Shown: positions 17,260 to 28,289 of the stretch, one piece after another
Numbering within the stretch: position 1 is the first letter of the stretch
Layout: each line of letters starts with the position of its first letter
Assembly: GCF_003258595.1 (NCBI RefSeq)
Contig: NZ_QHHQ01000001.1
Location: forward strand, 1,798,001 to 1,862,000
Source of the DNA: Acuticoccus sediminis
GTDB taxonomy: Bacteria > Pseudomonadota > Alphaproteobacteria > Rhizobiales > Amorphaceae
Length of the DNA: 64,000 nt
Direction: 5' to 3'
Notes under the pieces: generated by a model
Databases searched by the model: none
What the model was told of the DNA's origin: nothing
Seen by the model: only the letters and a program-made list of their open reading frames with translations
Made by a program: the position numbers and the translations under genes

Positions 17260-17499
17260 TCAGGTGCGCACCAGCGCGCGCATTTCATCGTGACGCATGA
17301 GGTGTGCACGGTTGTCCAAGTATATTCGACAACCAAAAGATGAAAGATGGCGGGCGAGTTGGCTAGCCCGCTTGGGGCAGCGGGTGCGAAGCGAGAGCCG
17401 GACCGTGGCTCGACCGCTGCGGTCGCGAGCTGGCGGCAAGGGCCAGCGGAAGTAGAAGATACCGTGCCGGGAAGGGGACAGATAGGCGTCCAGCTTCAT
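17260..17499 (-). pseudogene. Truncated tyrosine-recombinase (integrase) N-terminus
   Basis: 79 codons only. The first 55 residues (KLDAYLSPSRHGIFYFRWPL then RATVRLSLRTRCPKRASQLA and RHLSS) match the N-terminal module that opens many phage/island integrases (DUF6538-like: a short strand-turn-strand followed by SLRTRxPxxA). After that, the frame runs into unrelated residues and stops; the SAM-like and catalytic R-H-R-Y domains are missing. A perfect inverted repeat GGTTGTC/GACAACC (17310-17334, 11-bp spacer) sits at the breakpoint. The fragment starts 65 bp from the 3' end of tRNA-Ala in the same direction, the classic integrase/tRNA arrangement. I read it as the remnant of an excised or decayed island; expression is unlikely to matter. 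Confidence 0.65.
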
Positions 17500-17564
17500 C
17501 CGTGTGCCTCACTTGTGTGGCACACCCGCTTGGCTCGCGACTAAGTCCTGGAACTTCCGGGGAT

Positions 17565-17640
<76 letters not shown>

Positions 17641-17651
17641 CCGTCGGTGAA

Positions 17652-17675
17652 GGCGCTGATAGACCACTCAGCGCC
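17652..17675 (-). terminator. Hairpin between FYDLN gene and tRNA-Ala
   Basis: GGCGCTGA and TCAGCGCC are perfect 8-bp arms around 8 bases. It lies 12 bp past the stop of the FYDLN gene on the minus strand and just upstream of tRNA-Ala. No T run, so terminator function is probable rather than certain. Confidence 0.45.
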
Positions 17676-17686
17676 TAAACGCAACA

Positions 17687-18073
17687 CTAGTGTTCGTCGT
17701 CGTCGTCGCCGGATCCCCGGACAACGTCGGACACCTCGTCGTCCTCGTCCTCGTCATCCACAAGAACGTCGTCGTCCGCGTCCACCGTCACGTCGTCGTC
17801 GTCGCCGACGTCGATGTCGTCGTCGCTCACCTCGTCGTCCGACGAATCGTCGTCAGCCTCCTCCAGAGGGACCATCTCGACGCCCTCGTCGTCGGTCTCG
17901 GTCTCGTCGTCTTCGTCATCTTTGGGGCGGGCGGTCTCGCGGCGCGTGGCGAGGAGGCCGGTCGCGAAGAGGGCAGCGCATTTGGGGCACGTGATCGGAT
18001 CGCGGTTGAGATCGTAGTACTTGGCCCCGCAATTGGGACACAGCCGCTTTGTGCCGAGTTCGGGTTTGGCCAA
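17687..18073 (-). CDS. TIGR02300 family 'FYDLN acid' zinc-ribbon protein
   Basis: 128 residues. KPELGTKRLCPNCGAKYYDL and ITCPKCAALF form a two-CPxC zinc ribbon with the family's FYDLN motif (here YYDLN), which defines TIGR02300, found almost only in alphaproteobacteria. After about residue 50 the protein becomes a long Asp/Glu tail (runs of D and E interrupted by V and S) to the stop. The start is read as TTG 18073 because it restores the family N-terminus (M)AKPELGTKR and GGAGC sits upstream; TTG 18079 is the alternative. Function is unknown; the acidic tail suggests binding to a basic partner. Divergent from aroA. Confidence 0.9.
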   Translation of the reverse strand: MAKPELGTKRLCPNCGAKYYDLNRDPITCPKCAALFATGLLATRRETARPKDDEDDETETDDEGVEMVPLEEADDDSSDDEVSDDDIDVGDDDDVTVDADDDVLVDDEDEDDEVSDVVRGSGDDDDEH

Positions 18074-18167
18074 GGACAAGCTCCGCTAGCGTCGAGAAAT
18101 TCGATGATTTTCGATTGAGGCGTGGCCCATGGCACACCTCACGCCGCAATGTAAAGCGTCTAGTTGA

Positions 18168-20212
<2,045 letters not shown>

Positions 20213-20222
20213 GTATCGACTT

Positions 20223-20255
20223 AGCGAAGACCGCCTATGGCTGACTTCGCTTTTT
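20223..20255 (+). terminator. Terminator-like hairpin between cmk and rpsA
   Basis: AGCGAAG and CTTCGCT close a loop that has its own small GCC/GGC pairing, and five T follow. It lies ten bases after the cmk stop in the 182-bp rpsA leader, so it could terminate aroA-cmk transcripts or attenuate read-through into rpsA. Confidence 0.55.
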
Positions 20256-20394
20256 GCGCTTGGCGCCGATTTTTCCGGCCGAGCGCCTTGCAACAAAAGC
20301 GCCCCCGCTGATGGACCGCGGCGACCACCGCCCGGCGGGTGCTCCGATCAACACCAACCACGCCGCCGCGCCGTGAGGCGCATCCGGAGATTGA

Positions 20395-22098
20395 ATGAGC
20401 TTATCAACCCCAACCCGTGACGATTTCGCGGCCCTCCTCGAGGCGTCGCTCAACCAGACCGAAATGGCCGAAGGTTCGGTCGTGAAGGGCACCGTCGTCG
20501 GCTTCGAGAAGGACCTCGTCGTCATCGACGTGGGCCTGAAGGTCGAGGGCCGCGTTCCGATGAAGGAATTCGGCGCCCGCGGCGAAGAGGAAGACGTCAA
20601 GATCGGCGACGAGGTCGAGGTCTACCTGGAGCGCGTCGAGAATGCGCTCGGTGAGGCCGTCCTCTCCCGCGAGAAGGCCCGCCGCGAAGAGTCGTGGGTC
20701 CGCCTGGAAGCCGCGTTCGAGAAGAACGAGAAGGTCACCGGGAAGATCTTCAATCAGGTCAAGGGTGGCTTCACCGTCGATCTCGATGGCGCTGTCGCCT
20801 TCCTGCCGCGCTCGCAGGTTGATATCCGCCCCGTGCGTGACGTCACCCCGCTGATGAACACGCCGCAGCCGTTCCAGATCCTCAAGATGGACAAGCGCCG
20901 CGGCAACATCGTCGTCTCCCGCCGCGTCGTCCTCGAAGAGACCCGCGCCGAGCAGCGCCACGAGATCGTGCAGTCCCTCGAGGAAGGCCAGATCATCGAG
21001 GGCGTGGTCAAGAACATCACCGACTACGGTGCGTTCGTCGACCTCGGCGGCATCGACGGTCTGCTTCACGTCACCGATATGGCCTGGCGCCGCGTCAATC
21101 ACCCGACCGAGATCCTCTCCATCGGCCAGTCCGTGAAGGTCCAGGTCATCCGGGTGAACCAGGAGACGCACCGCATCTCCCTCGGCATGAAGCAGCTACA
21201 GGCCGACCCGTGGGAGGGCATCGAGGCGAAGTACCCGATCGACGCCCGCTTCACCGGCCGCGTCACGAACATCACCGACTATGGTGCGTTCGTGGAGCTG
21301 GAGCCCGGCATCGAGGGTCTGATCCACGTCTCCGAGATGTCCTGGACGAAGAAGAACGTCCATCCGGGCAAGATCGTCGCCACCTCCCAGGAGGTGACTG
21401 TGATGATCCTCGAGGTCGACGCCCAGAAGCGCCGCATCTCGCTCGGTCTCAAGCAGGTCATGGACAATCCGTGGGAGGCGTTCCTCGACGCCAATCCTCC
21501 GGGCACCGCTGTCGAGGGCGAGGTCAAGAACAAGACCGAGTTCGGTCTGTTCATCGGCCTCGAGAACGACATCGACGGCATGGTCCACCTCTCCGACCTC
21601 GACTGGAACCGTCCGGGCGAGGAAGTCATGGACGACTACAACAAGGGCGACGTCGTGAAGGCGGTCGTGCTTGAGGTCGACCCGGAGAAGGAGCGCATCT
21701 CGCTCGGCATCAAGCAGCTCGGCTCCGACCCGTTCACCGAGGCGGCCGAGGGTTCCGAGGTGCGCCGCGGCGCGATCGTCACCTGCGAGGTGAAGGAAGT
21801 GAAGGAAGCCGGTCTCGAGGTCCAGATCGTGGGCACCGAGCTCTCCACCTTCGTCCGTCGCTCCGAGCTGGCGCGCGATCGCAACGACCAGCAGCCCTCG
21901 CGCTTCTCGGTCGGTCAGCAGTTCGACGCCCGCGTCACGCAGTTCGACCGCAAGGCGCGCCGCGTGCAGGTCTCCATCAAGGCGCTCGAGATCGCCGAGG
22001 AGAAGGAGGCCGTCGAGCAGTACGGTTCGACCGACTCCGGCGCATCGCTGGGCGACATCCTCGGTGCCGCGCTCCGCGCCCGGAACACCGACCAGTAA
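20395..22098 (+). CDS. rpsA: 30S ribosomal protein S1
   Basis: 567 residues with six S1 OB-fold repeats. The first two are divergent (GSVVKGTVVGFEKDLVVIDV and KVTGKIFNQVKGGFTVDLDG); repeats 3-5 carry the canonical core (NITDYGAFVDLGGIDGLLHV; NITDYGAFVELEPGIEGLIH; NKTEFGLFIGLENDIDGMVH); the sixth is degenerate near the C-terminus. S1 holds mRNA on the 30S subunit and is essential for initiation on weakly Shine-Dalgarno-led messages. The start is at ATG 20395 after GGAGA. A strong Rho-independent terminator follows at 22124. Codon use is clearly biased toward C-ending codons, as expected for a highly expressed gene. Confidence 0.98.
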   Translation: MSLSTPTRDDFAALLEASLNQTEMAEGSVVKGTVVGFEKDLVVIDVGLKVEGRVPMKEFGARGEEEDVKIGDEVEVYLERVENALGEAVLSREKARREESWVRLEAAFEKNEKVTGKIFNQVKGGFTVDLDGAVAFLPRSQVDIRPVRDVTPLMNTPQPFQILKMDKRRGNIVVSRRVVLEETRAEQRHEIVQSLEEGQIIEGVVKNITDYGAFVDLGGIDGLLHVTDMAWRRVNHPTEILSIGQSVKVQVIRVNQETHRISLGMKQLQADPWEGIEAKYPIDARFTGRVTNITDYGAFVELEPGIEGLIHVSEMSWTKKNVHPGKIVATSQEVTVMILEVDAQKRRISLGLKQVMDNPWEAFLDANPPGTAVEGEVKNKTEFGLFIGLENDIDGMVHLSDLDWNRPGEEVMDDYNKGDVVKAVVLEVDPEKERISLGIKQLGSDPFTEAAEGSEVRRGAIVTCEVKEVKEAGLEVQIVGTELSTFVRRSELARDRNDQQPSRFSVGQQFDARVTQFDRKARRVQVSIKALEIAEEKEAVEQYGSTDSGASLGDILGAALRARNTDQ

Positions 22099-22123
22099 GG
22101 GTCGATCCCTTCGCAATCACGAG

Positions 22124-22150
22124 AAAGGCGGGCTTCGGCCCGCCTTTTTT
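22124..22150 (+). terminator. Rho-independent terminator of rpsA
   Basis: AAAGGCGGGC/GCCCGCCTTT, ten perfect pairs around a TTCG tetraloop, followed by further T residues. A classical strong terminator. Confidence 0.93.
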
Positions 22151-22246
22151 GTTGGCCCGTTGCATTTGCCGGTCGAACGCACCGGGAGTCGCTTCCGCGC
22201 CCGCCCGTCCCGTGCGATGGCCCGTCGCGCAACCGGGAGGACCAGC

Positions 22247-22696
22247 ATGAGCGCCGACGAGACGAACTGCCTGTTCTGCCGCATCGCGCGGGGCGAGATC
22301 CCGGCGGTGACGGTTCACGCCGACGAGCGGATCGTCGCGTTCCTCGACATCTCGCCGATCCGTCCCGGCCACGTGCAGATCATCCCGCGCGCCCACCACG
22401 ACTATTTCGACGACCTGCCGGCGGCGCTCGCCGCCGGGATCCTGGCCCTCGGGCAGCGTCTGGCGAAGGCGCAGAAGGCAGCCTACGGGGTCGAACGGGT
22501 GAGCTTCTTGTTCGCGGGCGGCGATGTGCGCCACGCCCACGCTCACCTCGTGCCGATGGTCGAGCCGACCGACATCACCTCCCGGCGCTACATCGCCGAG
22601 GAGAGCCTGACCTTCCGGACACTGCCGCACCCCGGCCAGGCGGCGCTCGACGAGGTCGCGGCCACGCTGCGCTTCCACCTCGCCCGGCTCGGTTGA
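22247..22696 (+). CDS. HIT-family (histidine triad) protein
   Basis: 149 residues. The N-terminal NCLFCRIARGEIPA zinc-Cys pair and the C-terminal catalytic HAHAHLVPM (HxHxHxx) define the HIT family of nucleotide hydrolases (HINT/HIT branch). The FLDISPIRPGHVQIIPRAHH segment is the standard nucleotide-binding core. ATG 22247 follows GGGAGGA with six bases spacing. The gene stands alone between rpsA and a converging DUF892 gene. Its cellular substrate is not known; HINT-type members cleave purine phosphoramidates. Confidence 0.93.
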   Translation: MSADETNCLFCRIARGEIPAVTVHADERIVAFLDISPIRPGHVQIIPRAHHDYFDDLPAALAAGILALGQRLAKAQKAAYGVERVSFLFAGGDVRHAHAHLVPMVEPTDITSRRYIAEESLTFRTLPHPGQAALDEVAATLRFHLARLG

Positions 22697-22760
22697 GGGG
22701 ACACTTCGATTGGTCGGCCGCCGCCGGCGTCGCGCCGGCCGCGGCCTTTCGCGGTGCGGG

Positions 22761-23405
22761 TCAGGCCGCCTTGCTGGTCGACCGCTTCGCCTTGCCGGAG
22801 GGCTTGCGCTGGCTGCCGTGCGTCTCCCCGATCTCGTCTTCGTCGTCGTCCGCCTCCATCTCGGCGTTCTCGCCCGGAGGGGCGTCGTCGTCGGACTCGG
22901 CGGGCTCCGCGGCGGTGCCGCGGGCGGCGGCGTTGAGCGTCCCGGTGGCGAGTTTCGTCAGCTTCCGGTCGGCCGCGATCTCCTGGTCGCGGATCTGCGA
23001 CAGCATGGACGCGGCGTCGGCGTGCCCCAGCGTCTCCGCCCATGAGACCAGCGTGCCGTAGCGGGCGATCTCGTAGTGCTCCACCGCCTGCGCAGCGGCG
23101 GCGATGGCGGCGTCGCGGACCGCGTCGTCCGCGGACTCCTCCATCAGCTCCTGCGCCTCGTCGACGATGCCGTTGATCGCGTCGCAAGTGACGCCCCGTG
23201 GGCGCAGGCCGAGGCTCTCGAACACCTTCGTCAGGGTCTCGATCTGGCCTTCGGTTTCCTCCCGGTGGGCCTCGATGAGGCTGGCCAGCTCGTCCGAGGC
23301 CGCCTTGCGCTGCATCGCCCGCATGCCCTTCAGCGCCTTCTTCTCAGCGTAGTAAACGTCGCGAAGCGTGTGGACGAACAGGTCGTCCATGGTTTTCATC
23401 GCCAT
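22761..23405 (-). CDS. Ferritin-like DUF892 (YciE/YciF) protein with charged tail
   Basis: About 214 residues. Residues 1-160 form the DUF892 four-helix ferritin-like domain: TMDDLFVHTLRDVYYAEKKA, then EAHREETEGQIETLTKVFES, EHYEIARYGTL and DQEIAADRKLTKLA carry the Glu/His ligands of a di-iron site. The last 55 residues alternate an acidic block (ESDDDAPPGENAEMEADDDE) and a basic Lys/Ser end (RKPSGKAKRSTSKAA), an unusual extension. The family is linked to osmotic and general stress in enterobacteria. ATG 23405 lies six bases after GGAGG; the ATG at 23411 touches the ribosome-binding site. Confidence 0.9.
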   Translation of the reverse strand: MAMKTMDDLFVHTLRDVYYAEKKALKGMRAMQRKAASDELASLIEAHREETEGQIETLTKVFESLGLRPRGVTCDAINGIVDEAQELMEESADDAVRDAAIAAAAQAVEHYEIARYGTLVSWAETLGHADAASMLSQIRDQEIAADRKLTKLATGTLNAAARGTAAEPAESDDDAPPGENAEMEADDDEDEIGETHGSQRKPSGKAKRSTSKAA

Positions 23406-23569
23406 CACCATCCTCCACGCGGACCCCAGGCCGCGCCTCTGAATGGCCGAGCCCGTTCGCGCGTTCCTTTCTTAATCTCGGTCAAAGGCGGCGGTGGTTC
23501 GCATGGCCGTTGCGTGGCGAAAATGCGTGACTATCATCAGCCGCAACTAAAATAATCCGGGAGGAAATT

Positions 23570-25006
23570 ATGGAGAATGCAGCCCGCGTGCTGGCCTCCG
23601 CGGCGGCGCTCGGCACCGTCTTCGTCGCATTCCCCGCCGCCGCGCAAGCGCCCGGCGCGTGCGAGGCGATGGAGCAGGTCGTGATCGACGGCGCCGACGT
23701 CACCTCGGCCCGCGAGATCGACGCCGCCAACGGCCTGCCCGCCTACTGCGAGGTGCGCGTCACCGCCCGGCCGGCCATCTCCATCGAGGTGCGTCTGCCG
23801 CTCGAGGGCTGGTCCGGCAAGCTCTACCAGACCGGCTGCGGCGGGTTCTGCGGCATCCTCGGGCGCGCCGACTCCGGCGCCGGCGTCATCAACGCCATGC
23901 GCCCGGGCCTCGAGAAGGGCTACGCCACCGCGACCTCCGACAGCGGCCACCACGGCCTCTCGGTGGTCGATGCCACCTTCGCGGACGCCAACCCCCAGGG
24001 CGAGCGCGACTGGGGCTGGCGCTCCATCGGCGAGACCAACCGCGTCGCCAACGCGCTCATCGAGGCGTTCTACGCCGCCCCCGCGAGCGCGGCCTACTTC
24101 CAGGGCTGCTCAACCGGCGGCCGCATGGCCCAGCGAGCCGCGCTCACCTACCCGGAGATGTTCGACGGCATCATCGCCGGCGCCCCGGCGATCGACTATC
24201 CGGGCCTCGTCGGCACCGCCTTCTCCTACTTCCTCCAGGCCAACGCGGACGAGGACGGCAAGCAGATCCTGAAGCCCGGCAAGGAGAAGCTCATCGGCGA
24301 CGAGGTGATGGCCCAGTGCGACGAGGTCGACGGCACGAAGGACGGCCGCATCGCCGATCCGCGGCAGTGCAAGGTGGACCTCTCGTCCATCGCCTGCACC
24401 GGCGAGTCGGGCGACGACTGCCTGACCGAGGCCGAGCTCGAGGTCGTCGCGAAGTGGCGGGCCGGACCCCGCAACGCGGCCGGCGAGCAGCTCTATCCCG
24501 GCGGGATTCCCGAAGGGTCCGAGCCGTTCTGGAGCCTCTGGCTGACCGGCAAACCCGGCGGAGCGCCGCTGATGACCCCGTTCGCCACGTCGTTCGGCCA
24601 GTACATGGCGTTCCCGACCGACCCCGGCCCGACATGGTCGCCGCTCGACTTCGACTTCGAGAAGGATCCCGAGGCGATCTCGATCATGAACAGTGTCTAC
24701 AACGCCGACGACCCCGACCTCTCGGCCTTCATCAAGGCCGGCGGCAAGATGATCGTCTACCACGGCTGGGCCGACCCGCTGGTGACGCCTTACAAGACGG
24801 TCGACTGGTTCGAGAAGGCGTCCGCCGCCGCGGGCGGACAGGAGACGCTGGAGGACAATGTCCGCCTGTTCATGATTCCAGGTATGGACCATTGCGGCCT
24901 GCAGCCCGGCCCCGGCGGGATCAGCCAGGCCAACCTCGACCTGCTGACGCCGATCGAGGCGTGGGTCGAAGAGGGGAAGGCCCCCGACGGCGTTCTAAAG
25001 GACTGA
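23570..25006 (+). CDS. Secreted tannase/feruloyl esterase family hydrolase
   Basis: 478 residues. A signal peptide (MENAARVLASAAALGTVFVAFPAAAQA) precedes an alpha/beta hydrolase of the tannase/feruloyl esterase family. The nucleophile elbow is QGCSTGGRMAQ (Ser181 with Cys180); Asp402 is in HGWADPLV and His441 with Cys442 in GMDHCG, giving the CS-D-HC arrangement in which a disulfide joins the residues next to Ser and His. Such enzymes cleave aromatic esters (gallates, ferulates, MHET-like substrates) outside the cytoplasm. Strong GGGAGG ribosome-binding site. It stands alone; the nearby cold-neutral neighbours give no hint of substrate. Confidence 0.93.
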   Translation: MENAARVLASAAALGTVFVAFPAAAQAPGACEAMEQVVIDGADVTSAREIDAANGLPAYCEVRVTARPAISIEVRLPLEGWSGKLYQTGCGGFCGILGRADSGAGVINAMRPGLEKGYATATSDSGHHGLSVVDATFADANPQGERDWGWRSIGETNRVANALIEAFYAAPASAAYFQGCSTGGRMAQRAALTYPEMFDGIIAGAPAIDYPGLVGTAFSYFLQANADEDGKQILKPGKEKLIGDEVMAQCDEVDGTKDGRIADPRQCKVDLSSIACTGESGDDCLTEAELEVVAKWRAGPRNAAGEQLYPGGIPEGSEPFWSLWLTGKPGGAPLMTPFATSFGQYMAFPTDPGPTWSPLDFDFEKDPEAISIMNSVYNADDPDLSAFIKAGGKMIVYHGWADPLVTPYKTVDWFEKASAAAGGQETLEDNVRLFMIPGMDHCGLQPGPGGISQANLDLLTPIEAWVEEGKAPDGVLKD

Positions 25007-25215
25007 GAACGTTCGCCCTCTGGCCGGGTTCGGCTGGAGGGCGACGGTCCGTCTAAGATACTACGAAGGCGCCGGAAGGGCTGAGTGTTTCGCTCAACTT
25101 TTAATCTGCGACAAAAATTGTACGCCGCGCGCGCAGATTCCCGGGAACAAAAGCCCGCGCAGAGGACTTCACAGGGAGCCACTTGATCGTTCGTCCCGCT
25201 GGGAGGTGCCCCCTG

Positions 25216-26082
25216 ATGTCAACGGAAAATGGATCGCCGCGTCACTTCGTCAAGGCCGCGATGAGCGCTCCCTACCTCGAGCGGGACGAAGAGCACGACC
25301 TGGCCGTCAAGTGGCGCGATGACAAGGACGAGATGGCGCTGAGCCGGCTGACCGCCGCCCACATGCGCCTCGTCATTTCGATCGCCTCGCGCTTCCGCCA
25401 CTTCGGTCTGTCGATGGGCGACCTCATCCAGGAGGGCCATGTGGGCCTTCTGGAGGCGGCCGCCCGGTTCGAGCCGGAACGGAACGTCCGCTTCTCCACC
25501 TACGCGACATGGTGGATCCGCGCGTCGATCCAGGACTACATCCTGCGCAACTGGTCGATCGTGCGCGGCGGGACGTCCTCGACCCAGAAGGCGCTGTTCT
25601 TCAACCTCCGCCGCCTGCGCGCCAAGATGGCCCGCAACGGCACGGGCTCGCCCGATGCGGCGATGTACGAGGAGATCGCCAACGCCGTCGGCGTGTCGAA
25701 GGCGGACGTGGAGCTGATGAACTCGCGCCTCTCCGCGCCCGACACTTCGCTGAACGCCCCGGTGATCGAGAGCGACTCGACGGCCGCCGACCGGCAGGAC
25801 TTCATCCCCTGCGACGCGCCGCTCCAGGACCAGACCGTGTCGGACCAGATCGACACGGACCGCCGCGCCCGCTGGCTGGAGGACGCGCTGCACGAGCTCA
25901 ACGACCGCGAATTGCGGATCGTGCGGGAGCGGCGCCTCACGGAGGAGGGCGCGACGCTGGAGTCGCTCGGCGAGAAGCTCGGCATCTCCAAGGAGCGCGT
26001 GCGCCAGATCGAGAACCGCGCGCTGCAGAAGCTCCGCTCGGCGCTGCTGCGCGACCATGAGCGCCAGGTGTTCGTGAACTGA
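25216..26082 (+). CDS. rpoH: RNA polymerase heat-shock sigma factor RpoH
   Basis: 288 residues. Region 2 reads LTAAHMRLVISIASRFRHFG with DLIQEGHVGLLEAAARFEP and FSTYATWWIRASIQDYILRN; the RpoH box is QKALFFNLRRLR, which separates heat-shock sigma factors from housekeeping ones; region 4 ends in ESLGEKLGISKERVRQIENR. ATG 25216 is chosen over TTG 25183 because GGGAGG lies nine to ten bases upstream. Alphaproteobacteria often have two RpoH copies; I cannot say which one this is. It is followed by a 16-bp hairpin at 26174-26209. Confidence 0.95.
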   Translation: MSTENGSPRHFVKAAMSAPYLERDEEHDLAVKWRDDKDEMALSRLTAAHMRLVISIASRFRHFGLSMGDLIQEGHVGLLEAAARFEPERNVRFSTYATWWIRASIQDYILRNWSIVRGGTSSTQKALFFNLRRLRAKMARNGTGSPDAAMYEEIANAVGVSKADVELMNSRLSAPDTSLNAPVIESDSTAADRQDFIPCDAPLQDQTVSDQIDTDRRARWLEDALHELNDRELRIVRERRLTEEGATLESLGEKLGISKERVRQIENRALQKLRSALLRDHERQVFVN

Positions 26083-26422
26083 GCGACGCCCCGGCGTCCG
26101 CTCGGGCGCCCGGCACCGCCGGTCGCGCAACGCGTGCGCGATAGATATCGGATCGCCGTGGCGATCCCTGCTCACAAGCCGTTCCGGCGCCCTCGCCGGG
26201 ACGGCTTGTCCCGTTTGGCCCTTTCGCGCGGGCGGCATCCCATGCGGCCGGAGGGCGGCGGCTACGGGTGCTTCTAGTCGGCGGTTCCGGCCGTTAGAGT
26301 GCCGGCGAACCTGATCCCTTCCAGAGGGCCTGTGCGGGTGCCGCTCTGTCGCGCGGCGGCCGCGGGCGCCGTCGAGACGAAGGCGCCCCGCCGATGAGCC
26401 CGTCCCGGAGAACCGAGCGCGT
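26083..26422. other. Intergenic region between rpoH and modB
   Basis: Apart from the hairpin at 26174-26209, no gene is visible. In particular, no ModA, ModE or riboswitch-like structure could be recognised ahead of modB. It probably holds the mod promoter. Confidence 0.5.
26174..26209 (+). terminator. Long hairpin after rpoH
   Basis: ACAAGCCGT/ACGGCTTGT and CCGGCG/CGCCGG stack into a 16-bp stem with one T-G pair and a CCCT loop, about 90 bp past the rpoH stop. The T run is short (CCCGTTT), so efficiency is uncertain. Confidence 0.6.
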
Positions 26423-27106
26423 ATGGATGTGATCGTCTGGTCCGTGGTGGCGCTCTCGCTGAAGGTCGCGCTGGTGGCGACCGTCGCCTCGCTGCCGCTG
26501 GCCCTCGTCGTCGCCGTCGTGCTCTCGCGCCTGCGGTTTCCCGGCCATGCCCTTCTGAACGTCGCGGTCCATCTGCCGCTGATCCTGCCGCCGGTGGTGA
26601 CGGGCTACTTCCTCCTCGTCCTGTTCGGCCGGCGCGGGCCGATCGGCGCCTGGCTCGCCGACATCGGCATCGTCTTCGCCTTCAACTGGACCGGCGCGGC
26701 GCTGGCGGCGGCCGTCATGGCTTTCCCGCTCATGGTCCGCTCCATCCGCCTCGCCGTCGATGCGGTGGACGTGCGCGTCGAGGCGGCCTCGCGCAATCTC
26801 GGTGCCGGCCCGGCGGCGACCTTCGCCTTCGTCACGCTGCCCCTCATCGCGCCCGGAATCCTGGCCGGCATGGTGGTCGCCTTCGCCAAGGCGCTGGGCG
26901 AGTTCGGCGCGACGATCACCTTCGTGTCCAACATCCCCGGCGAGACGCGGACGCTGCCGCTCGCCATCTACACCGAGCTGCAGGTGCCGGGCGGGGAAGA
27001 GCGCGCCCTCGTCCTCGTTGCCATCTCGGTCGGCATCTCGGTGGTGGCGCTGCTCGGCTCGGAGATCCTCGCGACCCGCACGGCGCGCTGGGTCGGCGGT
27101 CAATGA
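26423..27106 (+). CDS. modB: Molybdate ABC transporter permease
   Basis: 227 residues with five to six membrane helices. LPLILPPVVTGYFLLVLFGR and the EAA loop EAASRNLGAGPAATFAFVTL followed by AFAKALGEFGATITFVSNIP are characteristic of ModB. It forms the membrane channel with ModC for molybdate or tungstate uptake. The start overlaps a valid family length; GGAG lies about 13 bases upstream. The last four bases overlap modC (ATGA). modA, normally upstream, is absent: no binding-protein gene lies within the 340 bp before modB. Confidence 0.95.
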   Translation: MDVIVWSVVALSLKVALVATVASLPLALVVAVVLSRLRFPGHALLNVAVHLPLILPPVVTGYFLLVLFGRRGPIGAWLADIGIVFAFNWTGAALAAAVMAFPLMVRSIRLAVDAVDVRVEAASRNLGAGPAATFAFVTLPLIAPGILAGMVVAFAKALGEFGATITFVSNIPGETRTLPLAIYTELQVPGGEERALVLVAISVGISVVALLGSEILATRTARWVGGQ

Positions 27107-28188
27107 AGGTTGCGGTGCGTCTCGTCCGCCGGGCGGGCTTTCCCATCGACGTCGCGTTCGAGGCGTCGGGCGGCATCACGGCCCTGTTCGGCCGCTCCGG
27201 CGCGGGCAAGTCCACCGTCATCGCGATGATCGCGGGGCTGGAGCGGCCGGAGGCTGGACACGTCTCCGTCGGCGACCGGGTGCTCTTCGACTCTGCGAGC
27301 GGGCGCAACGTGTCGCCCCATGCGCGGCGGACCCCGGTGGTGTTCCAGGACGGACGCCTCTTTCCGCACCTCACCGTCGCGGGCAACCTCGCGTTCGCGC
27401 GGCGCTTCGGCGGCGGCAGGCCCGCCGCGCTGGAGCCGATCGTCGAGCTTCTGGGCATCGGCCCCCTCATGCGCCGCCGGCCGGGGCGGCTCTCCGGCGG
27501 CGAGAAGCAGCGCGTCGCCATCGCCCGCGCGCTCGCGACGTCGCCCGACATGCTCCTCCTCGACGAGCCGCTGGCGGCGCTCGACGAGGCGCGCAAGGCC
27601 GAGATCCTGCCCTATCTCGAGCGTCTCCGGTCCGAGACCGGCCTGCCGATGATCTACGTCAGCCACGCCGTCAGCGAGGTGGCACGGCTCGCCGACCGCG
27701 TCGTCATGCTGCGGGACGGCAGGAGCGTGGCCGCCGGTCCCGTCGCCGAGGTGTTCGCCGACGCGTCGGCCGCCGCCATCATGGGCCCGCGCGACGCCGG
27801 TGCCATCCTCGAGGGGACGGTCGCGCGCCATCACCCTGCGGACGGGCTCACCGAGGTCACCCTGTCGTCGGTCCCCCTGATGCTGCCGCTGGTGTCCGCC
27901 GCGCCGGGCACGCGGGTCCGCCTGCGGCTACGCGCGACCGACATCATCGTCACCACCGGCCCGACGGAGGGGATGTCCACGCGCAACGTCATGCCCGCGC
28001 GCGTCACCTTCGTGCGCGAGGGGGAGGGGCCGGGCGCGCTCGTCGGCCTCGTCTGCGGCGAGGACCGGCTCATCGCGCGCCTCACGCAGCGCTCGGTGCG
28101 CGAACTGGGCCTGACGCCGGGCGTCGCCTGCGCGGCGATCCTCAAGGCGATCGCGGTGCCTCCGGAGGACGTGACCGTCCTCGGCTGA
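27103..28188 (+). CDS. modC: Molybdate ABC transporter ATP-binding protein
   Basis: 361 residues. Walker A is LFGRSGAGKSTVIAMIAGLE, the signature is LSGGEKQRVAIARALA, Walker B is MLLLDEPLAALDEARKAEI, and the H-loop is YVSHAVSEVARLADRVVML. The last ~75 residues are a TOBE domain (GTRVRLRLRATDIIV...NVMPARVTFV), the regulatory molybdate-binding fold of ModC. Overlaps modB by four bases. Drives ATP-dependent molybdate import for molybdenum-cofactor enzymes. Confidence 0.95.
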   Translation: MKVAVRLVRRAGFPIDVAFEASGGITALFGRSGAGKSTVIAMIAGLERPEAGHVSVGDRVLFDSASGRNVSPHARRTPVVFQDGRLFPHLTVAGNLAFARRFGGGRPAALEPIVELLGIGPLMRRRPGRLSGGEKQRVAIARALATSPDMLLLDEPLAALDEARKAEILPYLERLRSETGLPMIYVSHAVSEVARLADRVVMLRDGRSVAAGPVAEVFADASAAAIMGPRDAGAILEGTVARHHPADGLTEVTLSSVPLMLPLVSAAPGTRVRLRLRATDIIVTTGPTEGMSTRNVMPARVTFVREGEGPGALVGLVCGEDRLIARLTQRSVRELGLTPGVACAAILKAIAVPPEDVTVLG

Positions 28189-28289
28189 CCGTCCCATTGT
28201 CGGGTCAGGGTCGAAGCGCAAGATTATGATCATGGCCGTTTCGGGTTCGCCGGCGCGGCATCGTCATATCGTTGAGTGCCGGGGACCAG

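Noticed and set aside
17310..17334. GGTTGTC/GACAACC dyad as a GntR operator
   Set aside because: Similar half-sites to those at 15122, but it lies in the integrase fragment with no promoter context; kept as a note there.
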